A stretch of 64,000 nucleotides of DNA from Rickettsia typhi (GCA_945865485.1 CAMBEC010000003.1:124001-188000); one strand, 5' to 3'; counted from the first letter of the stretch, positions 44,787-54,518 are shown. The notes: generated from the letters alone by a model not told the origin. Program-made: numbers and translations.

Positions 44787-47252
44787 ATGAAAGCAAAACT
44801 AGCTTCTGAATTATTTAGCCAAGCGATAGTAGACGGTAATTTAGAAAGAGTAAAAGATTTAGTTCTGAATCAAGGTTATGACATCAATATGATAGATGCA
44901 CATAATCAACCTATGTTTACACGGGCTATATTAAGTCAAAACACGGATATAATTAATTTCTTTTTTGAACAAAACGCACATATTAACCCTACTTGTGCTG
45001 AAGGGAAATATATTTTTATGACTCCTCTTATGGCTTGTATACGTTTTGTAATGAATGTAAATCCTGAAATGGAGGCGGTATTTAGCAAATTACTAGAAGC
45101 GGGAGCTAATCCTAATCCCTCAAACTCTATTGTTTGCTCATCTTTAACTGAGGCTATTGAAAATTATAATAACCCTTCTATTACTAGATCCATAGTTGAA
45201 AAATTAATAACTAGTTATAATGCTAACATAAATTACGGTGAAGGTGATAATAGACCAATTATAGCTGCTATTACAAAGGGTGATTTAGAATTAGTAAAAT
45301 TTTTAGTAGAAAAAGGTGCTGATATCCAAATTGATGGTAATTGTGATACCACAATTATTACTGCTATACAAGCTGGTAAACCAGACATTGTAAAATATCT
45401 GGTTTATAACAGCAAAGGAGCTTTTAATGTGACAGAGCTTTTTCAAACTAGTATTAATAATTATCATAATACAGAAATTACAAAAATACTTGGTTCGAAC
45501 TTAAATGAAGAATCAATAAAAAAAATATGCGCTCATGAATTTATCTCTGCAATCACGAGAGGAGATTTAGAAACAGTAAAGTATTTGGTATTAGCGCAAG
45601 GCGTTGATATTAACATGCTTGATGACACGCTTACGCCTATGTTTTCTTTAGCTATATTGTCACAAAATAAAGATATAATAAATTTTTTCTTCGAGCAAAA
45701 AGCGCATGTTAACCCGCTACATGAAAAAGTTTCTATGACTCCTATAGAGGCTCTTGCTTTTCTTGCAACTAAAAATACTGCAATAGAAATACTGGAGTAC
45801 AGTTTTTGTCAATTATTAATACATGGAGCAGAAGTAAACCCAGGCAATCTTGCTTTCTTGCCGTTGCTGTTAGCACTAGAAGCTAATAATTGTACTCTAG
45901 TTTTTAAATTTATACAAATGGGTGTATTAAAAATAAACGGATTAGAAATAAATATTTTTCGCTTAACTCTACCCGATATAATCAAGCAACTACAAGTTGT
46001 TGATGATATTGAATTTATTCAGCCAATGGGAACAAACCGCCAATACCTAGATATAGTGATGCAAGTATATAAAAAAGATCGTTATGAAGATAAAAATAAA
46101 GAGCAACTCAATAAATTTTATGAGATCATGAAAACTTTATTTAACGATAAAAATAAAATTGCCAAATTAAAAGAGCTTGGAGCTACTGATCTAGACGCAG
46201 CTTTCATTAGTGATGATGTAAATACTATTTACCAGATAAGTAATTCTAATTCAGAAACTAATATATACAACCTTGCTCAAAAATACAGAATGGCTGACTT
46301 AAGTAGAGATATACATCCAGATTCCAAAGCTATGTCTATACAAATAGCATTAAATGATGCTAGCGTTTCAATCTTAACTTTGCAGTATAATGCGTTCGTT
46401 ACTCAATCACATGAGTCAACAAATAATTTACTTGTTAACATAATATGTGATGGAAAAGATACTTGGGATTATAACCTAGCAAACCGTTCTTTCAAACATA
46501 TAGAATCTAGTTTTTCTACGACTATATTACTTGGAAATGGATCTCAATATATTTCTTCAAGCGAAATATCTACTATATTCAATCATGACAGGATGAGTAT
46601 ATTAAAAGGACAAAATCTGGAGTTTGCTTTAGTCATTGTTGGCAGCCATGATTCTAAGGAATTAAAAGCTTTTAGTTCAGTATTTAAAGCAATTACCACA
46701 AAACTTGCTAAATCTACGGTTATTTTTATTGAGTCCTGTTATTCTGGACAATATCATGAAGAATATGTTCCAGAAACAGGCGTTTTCTTAATTTCTGCTA
46801 GCACTAATAATGAAGCAAGCTTTGGAGCTGACAATTTTTCTACATTCTCCAAATATTTTTCTAACCAACCTAATTTACTAGGTATATTAAAATATTGCGT
46901 TGAAAGTTATACTAAATCAACTCCTTGCTTTAGCGGTCAAATAGGAAAAAAAGTATTTAAAGCTGTGCCGATAAAAAACGTTTTGCAAGAGCTGGATAGT
47001 AATTGCTTATCAAATGATCTTGAACCTAATGAAGTTATTCAAGTAGTTCAAAATAAAGCCCCTTATAAAACTCTTGAACTATGGAGCACACTTTCAACTG
47101 ATTGGAGTACTCAAACTCACACCACAGAATCAGAAGCGTGGGGCCATGCTCCGTCTCATTATCTTAACCATAGTGATGAAATTGTACATATAGGAGATAA
47201 TAAATATGATAATTACGGAGATTCAGATAACTGTATATGTATTATTATTTAG
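44787..47252 (+). CDS. Ankyrin-repeat protein with clan-CD cysteine peptidase domain and C-terminal CaaX box
   Basis: 821-aa protein from the ATG at 44787, which has GAGAAGGA just upstream; a TTG at 44703 would add 28 unlikely residues. Ankyrin-type repeats fill about residues 5-420, with a duplicated block (12-68 and 254-310). A linker follows, then a peptidase-like domain at about 575-710. Its core strands end in A-L-V-I-V-G-S-H-D (His621) and V-I-F-I-E-S-C-Y-S-G (Cys651), with a following V-F-L-I-S-A-S-T-N-N-E. This is the H...C dyad pattern of caspase/legumain-like clan CD peptidases. The last four residues are C-I-I-I (Cys818), a prenylation-type CaaX box, with Cys816 nearby. No signal peptide is present. 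The parts suggest a host-acting effector anchored to host membranes; this is inference. Confidence 0.85.
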   Translation: MKAKLASELFSQAIVDGNLERVKDLVLNQGYDINMIDAHNQPMFTRAILSQNTDIINFFFEQNAHINPTCAEGKYIFMTPLMACIRFVMNVNPEMEAVFSKLLEAGANPNPSNSIVCSSLTEAIENYNNPSITRSIVEKLITSYNANINYGEGDNRPIIAAITKGDLELVKFLVEKGADIQIDGNCDTTIITAIQAGKPDIVKYLVYNSKGAFNVTELFQTSINNYHNTEITKILGSNLNEESIKKICAHEFISAITRGDLETVKYLVLAQGVDINMLDDTLTPMFSLAILSQNKDIINFFFEQKAHVNPLHEKVSMTPIEALAFLATKNTAIEILEYSFCQLLIHGAEVNPGNLAFLPLLLALEANNCTLVFKFIQMGVLKINGLEINIFRLTLPDIIKQLQVVDDIEFIQPMGTNRQYLDIVMQVYKKDRYEDKNKEQLNKFYEIMKTLFNDKNKIAKLKELGATDLDAAFISDDVNTIYQISNSNSETNIYNLAQKYRMADLSRDIHPDSKAMSIQIALNDASVSILTLQYNAFVTQSHESTNNLLVNIICDGKDTWDYNLANRSFKHIESSFSTTILLGNGSQYISSSEISTIFNHDRMSILKGQNLEFALVIVGSHDSKELKAFSSVFKAITTKLAKSTVIFIESCYSGQYHEEYVPETGVFLISASTNNEASFGADNFSTFSKYFSNQPNLLGILKYCVESYTKSTPCFSGQIGKKVFKAVPIKNVLQELDSNCLSNDLEPNEVIQVVQNKAPYKTLELWSTLSTDWSTQTHTTESEAWGHAPSHYLNHSDEIVHIGDNKYDNYGDSDNCICIII

Positions 47253-47260
47253 ATTAATAA

Positions 47261-48463
47261 CTATAAAGTAATGGGTTTAGATTCTTCAGAGTGATGTTCT
47301 TTGCTAATTCCCTTATTCCATACAACTTCAAACACCCTGCACAAGGCACCATTTGCAACTACATTACAAGATGTAACAATAGGATCTAGTACAACGTTAA
47401 GAGCTAAAATAATAGCAATCATTTCTGTATTAAAATTCAAATATGTCTCATAGATAGGCAACATAATGAAAATAGACCCTCCTAAAATGGCCGCCGTTAC
47501 AAAGCGCGCTAATACGAAAACACAACTAAATTGAACCCAAGTGAATAGGTCCGGGTTATGCCCAAAGAAATTTCTGTAAATTAAAAAACATAAGAAAGCA
47601 TTTACAACACAATCTCCCACTTGTTGAATATTAGTCGTAGCAGGGATAATCACCTTTGCCAAATTCTTATTTTGAAGGTTTTTCGCTGTTCCTTCTATTG
47701 TCCATGGCATTGTTGATAGACTACAGCCTGAAGTTAAGGCTATACTTCCAGCTGGTAAAAGGTTTTTTATATGTCGCATCACATTAATTAATGACCAACT
47801 TGAACCTAAAACGAATAAAAACAAAATATATGAAAGCAAAAACAGTACTAGCCAAAAAATTAAATTAGCATAGTTGGTTAGTATGTGATTTAGTAGGTTC
47901 ATTTGGTACATTTGCGCAGCAAAACCAAGTATAAACAAGGGGATAAGGCGCGCAAAAACATTAACTAGCAGCCACTCCATTAATCTATAACTACGATCTA
48001 TTGATTGCTCTAAAAGCTTATTGTTGTTAAACGCCGCAATGCAACCCAAGACTACTCCAAATAAAGCTCCTTTATCAGAAGACCACCAATCTGGTTTAAC
48101 AAATGGTAATTGCCACAAGGCACTAAATTCAGCAGAAAATATCTTCGTCCCAAAAGAGTGCATAGTATCAGATACTAAATTTGCAGCAAAATAAGCATAC
48201 CAGACTGAAGTAAAGTTAGAAATAGCCTCAAAAATCACTAGAGATATAATAAAAACAAGAGCTCGCTTCTTAAACGTACGAACAGTATTGGCAATGAATG
48301 CACATATTGTTAATGGCATAAGCCAGATCAATAACTCTTTGATCAATAAGCTAATAGTATAGAATAGCTGCTGTAATTCTAAAGGTAAAAAATCAGCCAA
48401 AATAACATAAGACAGTAGGATAAGAATGATTTGAATACTTCTGTTTTTCAACACATGTAACAT
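47261..48463 (-). CDS. Dicarboxylate/amino acid:cation symporter (DAACS family)
   Basis: Inner-membrane sodium- or proton-coupled symporter for glutamate, aspartate or C4-dicarboxylates, 400 aa with about eight membrane helices and re-entrant loops. The serine-rich loop appears as A-L-T-S-G-C-S-L-S-T-M-P, and the second motif reads P-A-T-T-N-I-Q-Q-V-G-D-C where typical members have PxGxTxNMDG, so the Na+/substrate motif is altered. Rickettsial genomes often carry several divergent copies. The gene starts six bases after the oligopeptidase stop on the same strand. Confidence 0.8.
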   Translation of the reverse strand: MLHVLKNRSIQIILILLSYVILADFLPLELQQLFYTISLLIKELLIWLMPLTICAFIANTVRTFKKRALVFIISLVIFEAISNFTSVWYAYFAANLVSDTMHSFGTKIFSAEFSALWQLPFVKPDWWSSDKGALFGVVLGCIAAFNNNKLLEQSIDRSYRLMEWLLVNVFARLIPLFILGFAAQMYQMNLLNHILTNYANLIFWLVLFLLSYILFLFVLGSSWSLINVMRHIKNLLPAGSIALTSGCSLSTMPWTIEGTAKNLQNKNLAKVIIPATTNIQQVGDCVVNAFLCFLIYRNFFGHNPDLFTWVQFSCVFVLARFVTAAILGGSIFIMLPIYETYLNFNTEMIAIILALNVVLDPIVTSCNVVANGALCRVFEVVWNKGISKEHHSEESKPITL

Positions 48464-48469
48464 AGAACA

Positions 48470-50539
48470 CTATTTAACTTTAAAAATTTTAGTAATAAAA
48501 ACTAAGTCCTCTGCAGCTTCTTTTAAATAATCAAATCTTCCAGACGCACCTGAATGACCAAAACTCATATTTGTTTTAAAAATAATTATATTATCTCCCA
48601 GTTTTCTATCCCTAAGTCGTGCAACCCATTTTGCAGCTTCCCAGTAGCCAACACGTGGATCGGATAATCCAGCAGTAACAAATAGGTTAGGGTAGTTTTG
48701 TTTTGATACGTTATCGTATGGTGAATAAGATTTCATATACTCAAAATAGTCTTTCTCTTTGGGGTTACCCCACTCTTTATATTCACCTGGAGTAAGAGGA
48801 AGATTTTCATCTAGCATCGTGTTTAAGACATCTACAAACGGTACATGCGCAACTACTGCTTTAAATAGCTCAGGTCTTTGGTTCATAACATTGCCAACTA
48901 GCAAACCGCCAGCACTACCTCCTACAATCACAATGTTTCCAGTCGATGTATAGTTTAATTTTACAAGTTCGTCTGCAACTGCGATAAAATCTGAAAACGT
49001 ACGTTTTTTATTGAGGAACTTAGCGTCTTCGTACCAATCATGCCCAAGATCATCACCACCCCTTATGTGAGCAATAGCATAAACAAATCCTCTGTTTACC
49101 AAGGAAACAGCACTGTTCCTAAATGATGGCGGGCTGCTATAGCCATAGGATCCATAACCATATAGATATAAAGGATTTGAACCATCGCCTTTAAATAATG
49201 ATTTTTTATAAAATAAGCTAACAGGAACTTCTACTGAATCTGTTTTTACAAATAAGCGCTGGGTTACATATTCTTCAGAATCAAAACCGCTAGGTATTTC
49301 TTGTACCTTAAGTATCAATAGGTTATTTGAATTAAAATCATAGTTATAAACGGTATTCGGTCTTGCTAAAGAACTATAGTCTACTCTAATATCGTTTTCT
49401 TTAAAGTTAGTTGAATATATGCTTGCGGTATATACATTTTCTGGAAAAGTTAAAACTTTCTCTTCAGTATTATCTAAGTTTCTAACAACTAATTCTGGCA
49501 AGCCTTTGACTTTATAATTCATTAATAGATAATTTTGAGTTAAATCAAAGCTAGACAAATATTTGTCTTTTTTTTCTGCTATATACGTTGACCATTTTTT
49601 GGTAGTTGAATAATCGTTTGATGCCGCCCGTAATATCTGAAAATTTTTAGCCCCATCATTAGTATATTGATAGAAAAAATTTTCATTATGGTCTATAAAG
49701 TACTGAATTTTGTCTTTTCTAGGTAGAACTAGATGCAAAGTCAGAGTCGCATCAGTCATTTTAATAAAGTAAGTTTCGTTACTATCATGACCATTTACAG
49801 TAACAAAAATATATTCTTTGCTTGATGATTTTCCAACACTTGTATAATACATTGGATCTTTTTCATGGAATACGAGTTTATCTTCACTGTTTTTAGTGCC
49901 AAGTTTATGGAAGAATACCTTGTCGTGGCGCCACTTATCATCTATTGGAGTATAAAAAAAGCCGCTTTGGTCTTCGTGCCATACAATGGAACCTATTGTG
50001 TTCTCTATTTTGTCCTCAAGAAAAATTTTATTCTCAAGATTAAAGACTTTTAATGTATATTTTTCTCCACCCGTAAAATCAACAGAGTAGGCCATTAATT
50101 TATGATCTGGGCTTATAGAGAATGATCCTACGGAGGTGTATTTTTGATCTTTAGCAAGCTCATTTACATCAAGAAGTATTTCTTCTAGAGCCCCTTGCGA
50201 ACCTTTTTTACGACAATAAATAGGATAATCTTTGTCTTCTTCAGTTCTAGTATAGTAAAAATAGTCATCTTTCTTTATATAAGTTGACTGATCTGCCAGT
50301 TTGATTCTTCCTTTAAGCTCCTCGAAGAACATATTTTTTTTATCGGCAAGAGGAGTCATGTAATTATCAAAATATTTGTTTTCTTCATTTAAGTAAGAAA
50401 GCACTGATTCATCAGTAACTTTATCTGGCCAACCACTTGCACGTAACCAATTATATTCATCTTGAATCTTCATTCCATGTAGTTCAAATTCATAAGGAAC
50501 TTTTTTAGCAAATGGTGGATTAGTCTCTTTTTTCATCAT
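48470..50539 (-). CDS. Oligopeptidase B-like S9A serine peptidase
   Basis: Prolyl-oligopeptidase-family enzyme that cleaves after basic residues in peptides. Features: the N-terminal R-A-S-G-W-P-type segment, a propeller region, and a hydrolase domain with catalytic serine in G-G-S-A-G-G. F-V-D-V-L-N-T-M-L-D and E-W-G-N-P-K, specific for oligopeptidase B, follow, and G-L-S-D-P-R-V and F-G-H-S-G provide the Asp and His. I prefer the ATG at 50539 or 50536 because AAGGAG lies just upstream. The frame extends to an ATG at 50587 which would add a hydrophobic segment of 16 residues, possibly exporting the enzyme. It follows nrdR directly. Confidence 0.9.
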   Translation of the reverse strand: MMKKETNPPFAKKVPYEFELHGMKIQDEYNWLRASGWPDKVTDESVLSYLNEENKYFDNYMTPLADKKNMFFEELKGRIKLADQSTYIKKDDYFYYTRTEEDKDYPIYCRKKGSQGALEEILLDVNELAKDQKYTSVGSFSISPDHKLMAYSVDFTGGEKYTLKVFNLENKIFLEDKIENTIGSIVWHEDQSGFFYTPIDDKWRHDKVFFHKLGTKNSEDKLVFHEKDPMYYTSVGKSSSKEYIFVTVNGHDSNETYFIKMTDATLTLHLVLPRKDKIQYFIDHNENFFYQYTNDGAKNFQILRAASNDYSTTKKWSTYIAEKKDKYLSSFDLTQNYLLMNYKVKGLPELVVRNLDNTEEKVLTFPENVYTASIYSTNFKENDIRVDYSSLARPNTVYNYDFNSNNLLILKVQEIPSGFDSEEYVTQRLFVKTDSVEVPVSLFYKKSLFKGDGSNPLYLYGYGSYGYSSPPSFRNSAVSLVNRGFVYAIAHIRGGDDLGHDWYEDAKFLNKKRTFSDFIAVADELVKLNYTSTGNIVIVGGSAGGLLVGNVMNQRPELFKAVVAHVPFVDVLNTMLDENLPLTPGEYKEWGNPKEKDYFEYMKSYSPYDNVSKQNYPNLFVTAGLSDPRVGYWEAAKWVARLRDRKLGDNIIIFKTNMSFGHSGASGRFDYLKEAAEDLVFITKIFKVK

Positions 50540-50588
50540 ATCTCCTTGTATTAAAAATAGTATTAATGCAGTAAAAATTATCTTCATA

Positions 50589-51044
50589 TTATTGATTTTC
50601 CCTTATTTTTCCTATAAATTTTGCAAAATCTTGAGCAGTAGAAAAATCTTTATATACCGATGCAAATCTTATATATGCTACTTGATCTATTTTGGCTAGT
50701 TCTTGCATTATTAATTTACCTATCATCTGTGATTGAACTTCTTTAGAATTAGAACTTTCTACTTCTAGGGTTATCCTATTGGCAATTTCTTCTATTTCTT
50801 CTTCCAGAAAATTTCTTTTTCTTAGAGCGGTTGTAATTGATTTCAATATTTTTGCTCTATCAAATGGCCTCTTAGCCCCACTTTTTTTTACAATGATCAA
50901 TTCTCTTAACTGAACTCTTTCAAAAGTGGTAAACCTACCATTACATTTCAAACACGATCTTCGGCGTCTTACTACCTTACCTTCATCGGTTTCACGCGAG
51001 TCTTTAACCACGGTATCTGGTGACTGACAAAATATACACTTCAT
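50589..51044 (-). CDS. nrdR: Transcriptional repressor NrdR
   Basis: Zinc-ribbon and ATP-cone repressor of ribonucleotide reductase genes. The zinc ribbon has Cys3, Cys6, Cys31 and Cys34 (M-K-C-I-F-C and C-L-K-C), with the R-R-R-R-S-C DNA-contact stretch. The ATP-cone covers about residues 49-139. Length 151 aa is normal. It would bind paired NrdR boxes upstream of nrd genes, which are outside this window. It lies after glyA, a common neighbour in alphaproteobacteria. Confidence 0.96.
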   Translation of the reverse strand: MKCIFCQSPDTVVKDSRETDEGKVVRRRRSCLKCNGRFTTFERVQLRELIIVKKSGAKRPFDRAKILKSITTALRKRNFLEEEIEEIANRITLEVESSNSKEVQSQMIGKLIMQELAKIDQVAYIRFASVYKDFSTAQDFAKFIGKIRENQ

Positions 51045-51089
51045 AGTTGATTAGCTGGAAATGTTTTACAAAGGTTTAGTCTAGTTTTT

Positions 51090-51114
51090 GTCACTCCCGC
51101 CTGAGCGAGAATGA
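51090..51114. repeat. Intergenic palindromic element 10
   Basis: Hairpin with ends GTCACTCCCGC and GCGAGAATGAC around a four-base loop, between glyA and nrdR. It matches the GTCATTCCCGC...GCGGGAATGAC type of repeat common in Rickettsia spacers, with two mismatched pairs. Confidence 0.7.
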
Positions 51115-51125
51115 CAGCTTGTGCA

Positions 51126-52382
51126 TTAGTCATAAATAGGGAATGTTTTAGTTAGTTCGATTACCTTGGTGTACACTTCTTGTTCCGTTTTGCTGTTATT
51201 CTCCGATTGCTTTAGACTATCTAGCACATCCCCAATCAGATTTCCTACTACTATGAACTCCTTTTCTTTAAATCCACGAGTTGTACATGCCGGGGTACCT
51301 AGCCTTACTCCTGACGTAATAAATGGCGAGGTAGAGTCAAAAGGAACAGTGTTTTTATTTGACGTAATTCCAGCTCTATCCAGGGCCTCCGAAGCTAATT
51401 TTCCTGTAAGTCCATCTTTTCTAAGATCAAGTAAAACAATATGATTTACAGTTCCTCCAGTGAGAATATCGTAACCTCTTTGCACAAGGGTCTTACCAAG
51501 AGCAGTTGCATTTAATAAAACTTGATCTATATAAGATTTATAATCATTTGTTAGAGCTTCCTTAAATGCAACTGCTTTAGCGGCAATTATATGCATAAGA
51601 GGACCGCCTTGCAGTCCAGGAAATACTGCTTTATTTAGTTTTTGACCGATCTCATCATCATTAGACATAATAACTCCGCCACGAGGCCCTCTGAGGGTCT
51701 TGTGAGTCGTTGAAGTTACAACATGTGCATGTGGAAATGGGCTAGGGTGTCTACCAGTTGCAACTATCCCTGCAATATGAGCGATATCCGCCATTAAATA
51801 TGCACCAACCTTATCGGCGATTGCCCTGAATTTAGCAAAATCAAGAGTTTGTGTATATGCAGAATAGCCGGCAATAATAAGTTTAGGTTTATGTTCAAGT
51901 GCTAATCTTTCAACTTCGGAATAATCAATTAAATAAGTCTTAGGATCAACGCCGTAGAATAATGGTTTGAACCATTTTCCAGAAAGGTTTGGAGCAGCTC
52001 CGTGCGTTAAATGACCGCCACAATCCAAAGACATACCTAAAATCTTGTCTCCTGGTTGCAGTAATGCTAGATATACCGCTTGATTTGCTTGTGAACCTGA
52101 ATGTGGTTGAACGTTAGCGTATGAGCATTTGAATAATTGTTTCAACCTTTCAATGGCAAGCACTTCTGCCTTGTCAACTTCCTCGCAACCGCAATAATAT
52201 CTCTTCCCCGCATAGCCCTCTGCGTATTTATTTGTCATAATCGATCCTTGCGCCGTAAGGACTGCTTTACTCACAAAATTCTCAGAGGCGATAAGCTCAA
52301 TGCTGTGCTCTTGCCTTAGTTTTTCAGCTTTGATAGCTTCATAAATTTCTGGATCTAAGGTTTTCAGTTCTTTATTCATCAT
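51126..52382 (-). CDS. glyA: Serine hydroxymethyltransferase
   Basis: PLP enzyme interconverting serine and glycine with transfer of a one-carbon unit to tetrahydrofolate, 418 aa. Signatures: S-E-N-F-V-S near residue 33, [18 protein letters not shown] (here Y-Y-C-G-C), P-H-S-G-S-Q-A-N, and the PLP lysine in [12 protein letters not shown]. The stretch G-T-P-A-C-T-T-R-G differs from the usual GTPAxTTRG only in the cysteine. It is 18 bases downstream of the esterase gene. Confidence 0.96.
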   Translation of the reverse strand: MMNKELKTLDPEIYEAIKAEKLRQEHSIELIASENFVSKAVLTAQGSIMTNKYAEGYAGKRYYCGCEEVDKAEVLAIERLKQLFKCSYANVQPHSGSQANQAVYLALLQPGDKILGMSLDCGGHLTHGAAPNLSGKWFKPLFYGVDPKTYLIDYSEVERLALEHKPKLIIAGYSAYTQTLDFAKFRAIADKVGAYLMADIAHIAGIVATGRHPSPFPHAHVVTSTTHKTLRGPRGGVIMSNDDEIGQKLNKAVFPGLQGGPLMHIIAAKAVAFKEALTNDYKSYIDQVLLNATALGKTLVQRGYDILTGGTVNHIVLLDLRKDGLTGKLASEALDRAGITSNKNTVPFDSTSPFITSGVRLGTPACTTRGFKEKEFIVVGNLIGDVLDSLKQSENNSKTEQEVYTKVIELTKTFPIYD

Positions 52383-52400
52383 CTACACCTCCTACTTATT

Positions 52401-53045
52401 TTATTTAATTCCACGTAAAAAATTTAAAGCAAACTGCATCCCCGAACCGTCTATTGAATGAGTCAAGTTAGGTATTAGATGCAATTGATAATTTATATTG
52501 TTATTCTCGCAATATTTAGCAAATTCCTTACTCTGACTAGCTGGAACTACGTCATCGTTAAGCCCATGAATTATACAAATTGGAGTAGAGGTGTTGTTTA
52601 AGTCAGCCGGTTTAACCAACCTACCAGAAAATCCAACCATTGCAGCAAATGGCTCTTTTTGAATTAGGGTAAGATAAGATGCCATCATAGTTCCTTGAGA
52701 AAAGCCAACTATAATTGTGTTAGAGTTTTTTATACCAAGTTCCTTTTGCTTATCTTCAATTATTTTTTCAACTTTTGCAGAATTGTTTTTGACTAGCTGA
52801 GAAATAGTTGTGTTATCACGATCTTTTAGGCTGAACCATTGCCTACCAAATGGAGCCATATCATAAGGTTCAACACCATGAGGAGAGATAAAATGATGAT
52901 GTGGTAAAGCTTCTTGGATAAATGGAACCAATCCAATAAGGTCGTGACCATCAGAACCAACACCGTGGAGCAATACAAGAAGTTTATCAGCCTTTCCTGA
53001 TAATGGCTTGACCTCTGGATAATCAACTATTTCTTCTGATAACAT
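52401..53045 (-). CDS. Phospholipase/carboxylesterase-family alpha/beta hydrolase
   Basis: Cytoplasmic esterase of the carboxylesterase/thioesterase-1 family, 214 aa. The triad is visible: Ser in V-G-F-S-Q-G-T, Asp in I-H-G-L-N-D-D-V-V-P and His in L-T-H-S-I-D. The opening L-L-V-L-L-H-G-V-G-S-D-G and P-F-G-R-Q-W-F-S are family marks. Relatives act on short-chain esters and lysophospholipids; rickettsial homologues are usually annotated as phospholipase/carboxylesterase. The gene lies between nth (16 bases upstream) and glyA in a minus-strand run. Confidence 0.92.
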   Translation of the reverse strand: MLSEEIVDYPEVKPLSGKADKLLVLLHGVGSDGHDLIGLVPFIQEALPHHHFISPHGVEPYDMAPFGRQWFSLKDRDNTTISQLVKNNSAKVEKIIEDKQKELGIKNSNTIIVGFSQGTMMASYLTLIQKEPFAAMVGFSGRLVKPADLNNTSTPICIIHGLNDDVVPASQSKEFAKYCENNNINYQLHLIPNLTHSIDGSGMQFALNFLRGIK

Positions 53046-53060
53046 AAACTTAAACCTATA

Positions 53061-53702
53061 TTAATCTATTTTGTTTTCTTTATAATACGAACAATAAGCT
53101 GAGATACTACACCTTGAACAAATGGGCGTTCTTGCCTTACATACGTACCTTCCATGCAGAATTAACCAATGATGAGCATGAAGGAGCCATTGTTTTGGTA
53201 TTTTTTTTAAAAGATCCTTTTCTACTTTTTCTGGTGAGCTACCAATGCTTAATCCAATTCTGTGTGCTACGCGAAATACATGTGTATCAACGGCCATTGT
53301 TGGTTTAGCAAATGCGCAATTTAAAATTACGTTAGCCGTTTTTCTACCAATACCAGGTAATTTTATTAACTCTTCAAACTCGTCTGGAATAATCGAGTTA
53401 TATTTATTGATCAAAATTTCACAAAGTGCAATGATATTTTTTGCTTTTGAGTTATATAAGCCTATGGTTTTTATATATGTCTTTAAATTAGCTTCCCCTA
53501 ATAAAAATATTTTGTGAGGAGTATCGTATTGCTCAAAAAGTTTTTTTGTCGCTTTATTTACGGAAATATCAGTTGCTTGCGCCGACAAGATGACAGCTAT
53601 TGTCAGTGTAAAATTGTTGCTATATTCTAATTCTGTTTTTGGTTTTGGAACAGCAGAACTAAAAATTTGAAATATTTTTTCTATTTTATCTTGGGATATC
53701 AT
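53061..53702 (-). CDS. nth: Endonuclease III
   Basis: DNA glycosylase/AP lyase for oxidised pyrimidines, 213 aa. The helix-hairpin-helix motif is [11 protein letters not shown] around residues 115-125 with catalytic Lys121, and Asp139 is in V-D-T-H-V-F-R. The C-terminal [4Fe-4S] loop carries C-x6-C-x2-C-x5-C. All essential residues are present. It heads the nth-esterase-glyA-nrdR run. Confidence 0.96.
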   Translation of the reverse strand: MISQDKIEKIFQIFSSAVPKPKTELEYSNNFTLTIAVILSAQATDISVNKATKKLFEQYDTPHKIFLLGEANLKTYIKTIGLYNSKAKNIIALCEILINKYNSIIPDEFEELIKLPGIGRKTANVILNCAFAKPTMAVDTHVFRVAHRIGLSIGSSPEKVEKDLLKKIPKQWLLHAHHWLILHGRYVCKARTPICSRCSISAYCSYYKENKID

Positions 53703-53804
53703 TCTTTGCCTAAAGCTTATTCTGAATTTTTATTTATTTTCTATAGTTAATTGTATATAATGAGCAGGAAAATGATGCAACCTTTTGTTTATCAAGGATT
53801 TATT

Positions 53805-54179
53805 ATGAATAAAAACAAAACTTTTGACTTTATCAACGAACAGATTTCTACTAACGAGGTAGTTCTCTTCATGAAGGGCACCGCGGATTTTCCACAATGC
53901 GGCTTTTCTGCAATGGTTGTTGGTATATTGCAGACACTTGGTCTAAAATTTAAGGATATCAATGTACTTGAAAACCCTGATTTACGTCAAGGCATAAAAG
54001 ATTTTGCTGATTGGCCAACTATTCCTCAGCTTTATATTGCTGGCGAGTTTGTTGGTGGCTGTGATATAGTGAGAGAGATGTTTGAAACTGGTGAATTATC
54101 TAACTTAATCAAGGATATTCATAGTGATCATGCAAAACCAGCAACCCCTGAAAATAATGCAATTGAAGCAGGGAATTAG
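53805..54179 (+). CDS. grxD: Monothiol glutaredoxin (Grx4 type)
   Basis: Glutaredoxin that carries [2Fe-2S] clusters with glutathione, 124 aa. The active site C-G-F-S is at residues 32-35, preceded by [28 protein letters not shown] follows and binds glutathione. The ATG at 53805 has AAGGA seven bases upstream; the frame extends to 53751 but that stretch is not family-like. The last 20 residues are an extension beyond the usual domain. A perfect palindrome follows the stop. Confidence 0.94.
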   Translation: MNKNKTFDFINEQISTNEVVLFMKGTADFPQCGFSAMVVGILQTLGLKFKDINVLENPDLRQGIKDFADWPTIPQLYIAGEFVGGCDIVREMFETGELSNLIKDIHSDHAKPATPENNAIEAGN

Positions 54180-54202
54180 TTAATCATGATCTCATGATTA
54201 AC
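54179..54202. terminator. Perfect 11-bp inverted repeat after grxD
   Basis: GTTAATCATGA (54179-54189) and TCATGATTAAC (54192-54202) are exact reverse complements two bases apart. The first base falls within the grxD stop codon. There is no U-run directly after it, so it may be a 3'-end stabiliser or a protein-binding palindrome rather than a terminator. Confidence 0.5.
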
Positions 54203-54248
54203 ATAAAGCTTTTGTAATTACCCTTTAAATACATAAAAGAGAAAAATA

Positions 54249-54455
54249 ATGTTAGAGCAAATTAAAAAGTTTTTAGCATCTATACCAGAAATAATCGAAA
54301 CATTTCTTGATTCTAGCGCTTTTGCTAGTTTGGGTGGTGTAACCTCTTTGCATACGAATTGTTCTGTCCATGCTACTCCCCCAAAAGTAACGCTAGGAGG
54401 AGAAATTTATGGGAATGATAAGGTTACTACGATGGAAGAAGGGGATATTGCATAG
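54249..54455 (+). CDS. Small uncharacterised protein, 68 aa
   Basis: Short frame with an amphipathic N-terminal helix (L-E-Q-I-K-K-F-L-A-S-I-P-E-I-I-E-T-F) and a glycine/threonine-rich, two-cysteine remainder. It begins 69 bases after grxD and ends 63 bases before the ABC ATPase gene. Upstream AAAAGAGAAAAATA is only a modest ribosome site. I do not recognise it. Codon usage and the absence of internal stops fit a real small gene, but chance cannot be excluded. Confidence 0.5.
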   Translation: MLEQIKKFLASIPEIIETFLDSSAFASLGGVTSLHTNCSVHATPPKVTLGGEIYGNDKVTTMEEGDIA

Positions 54456-54518
54456 TCTATGGAAATTTTCAATTTAGATAGAGATGATTGTAAAAAAGAA
54501 AGTTCATGGTTTTTATAG

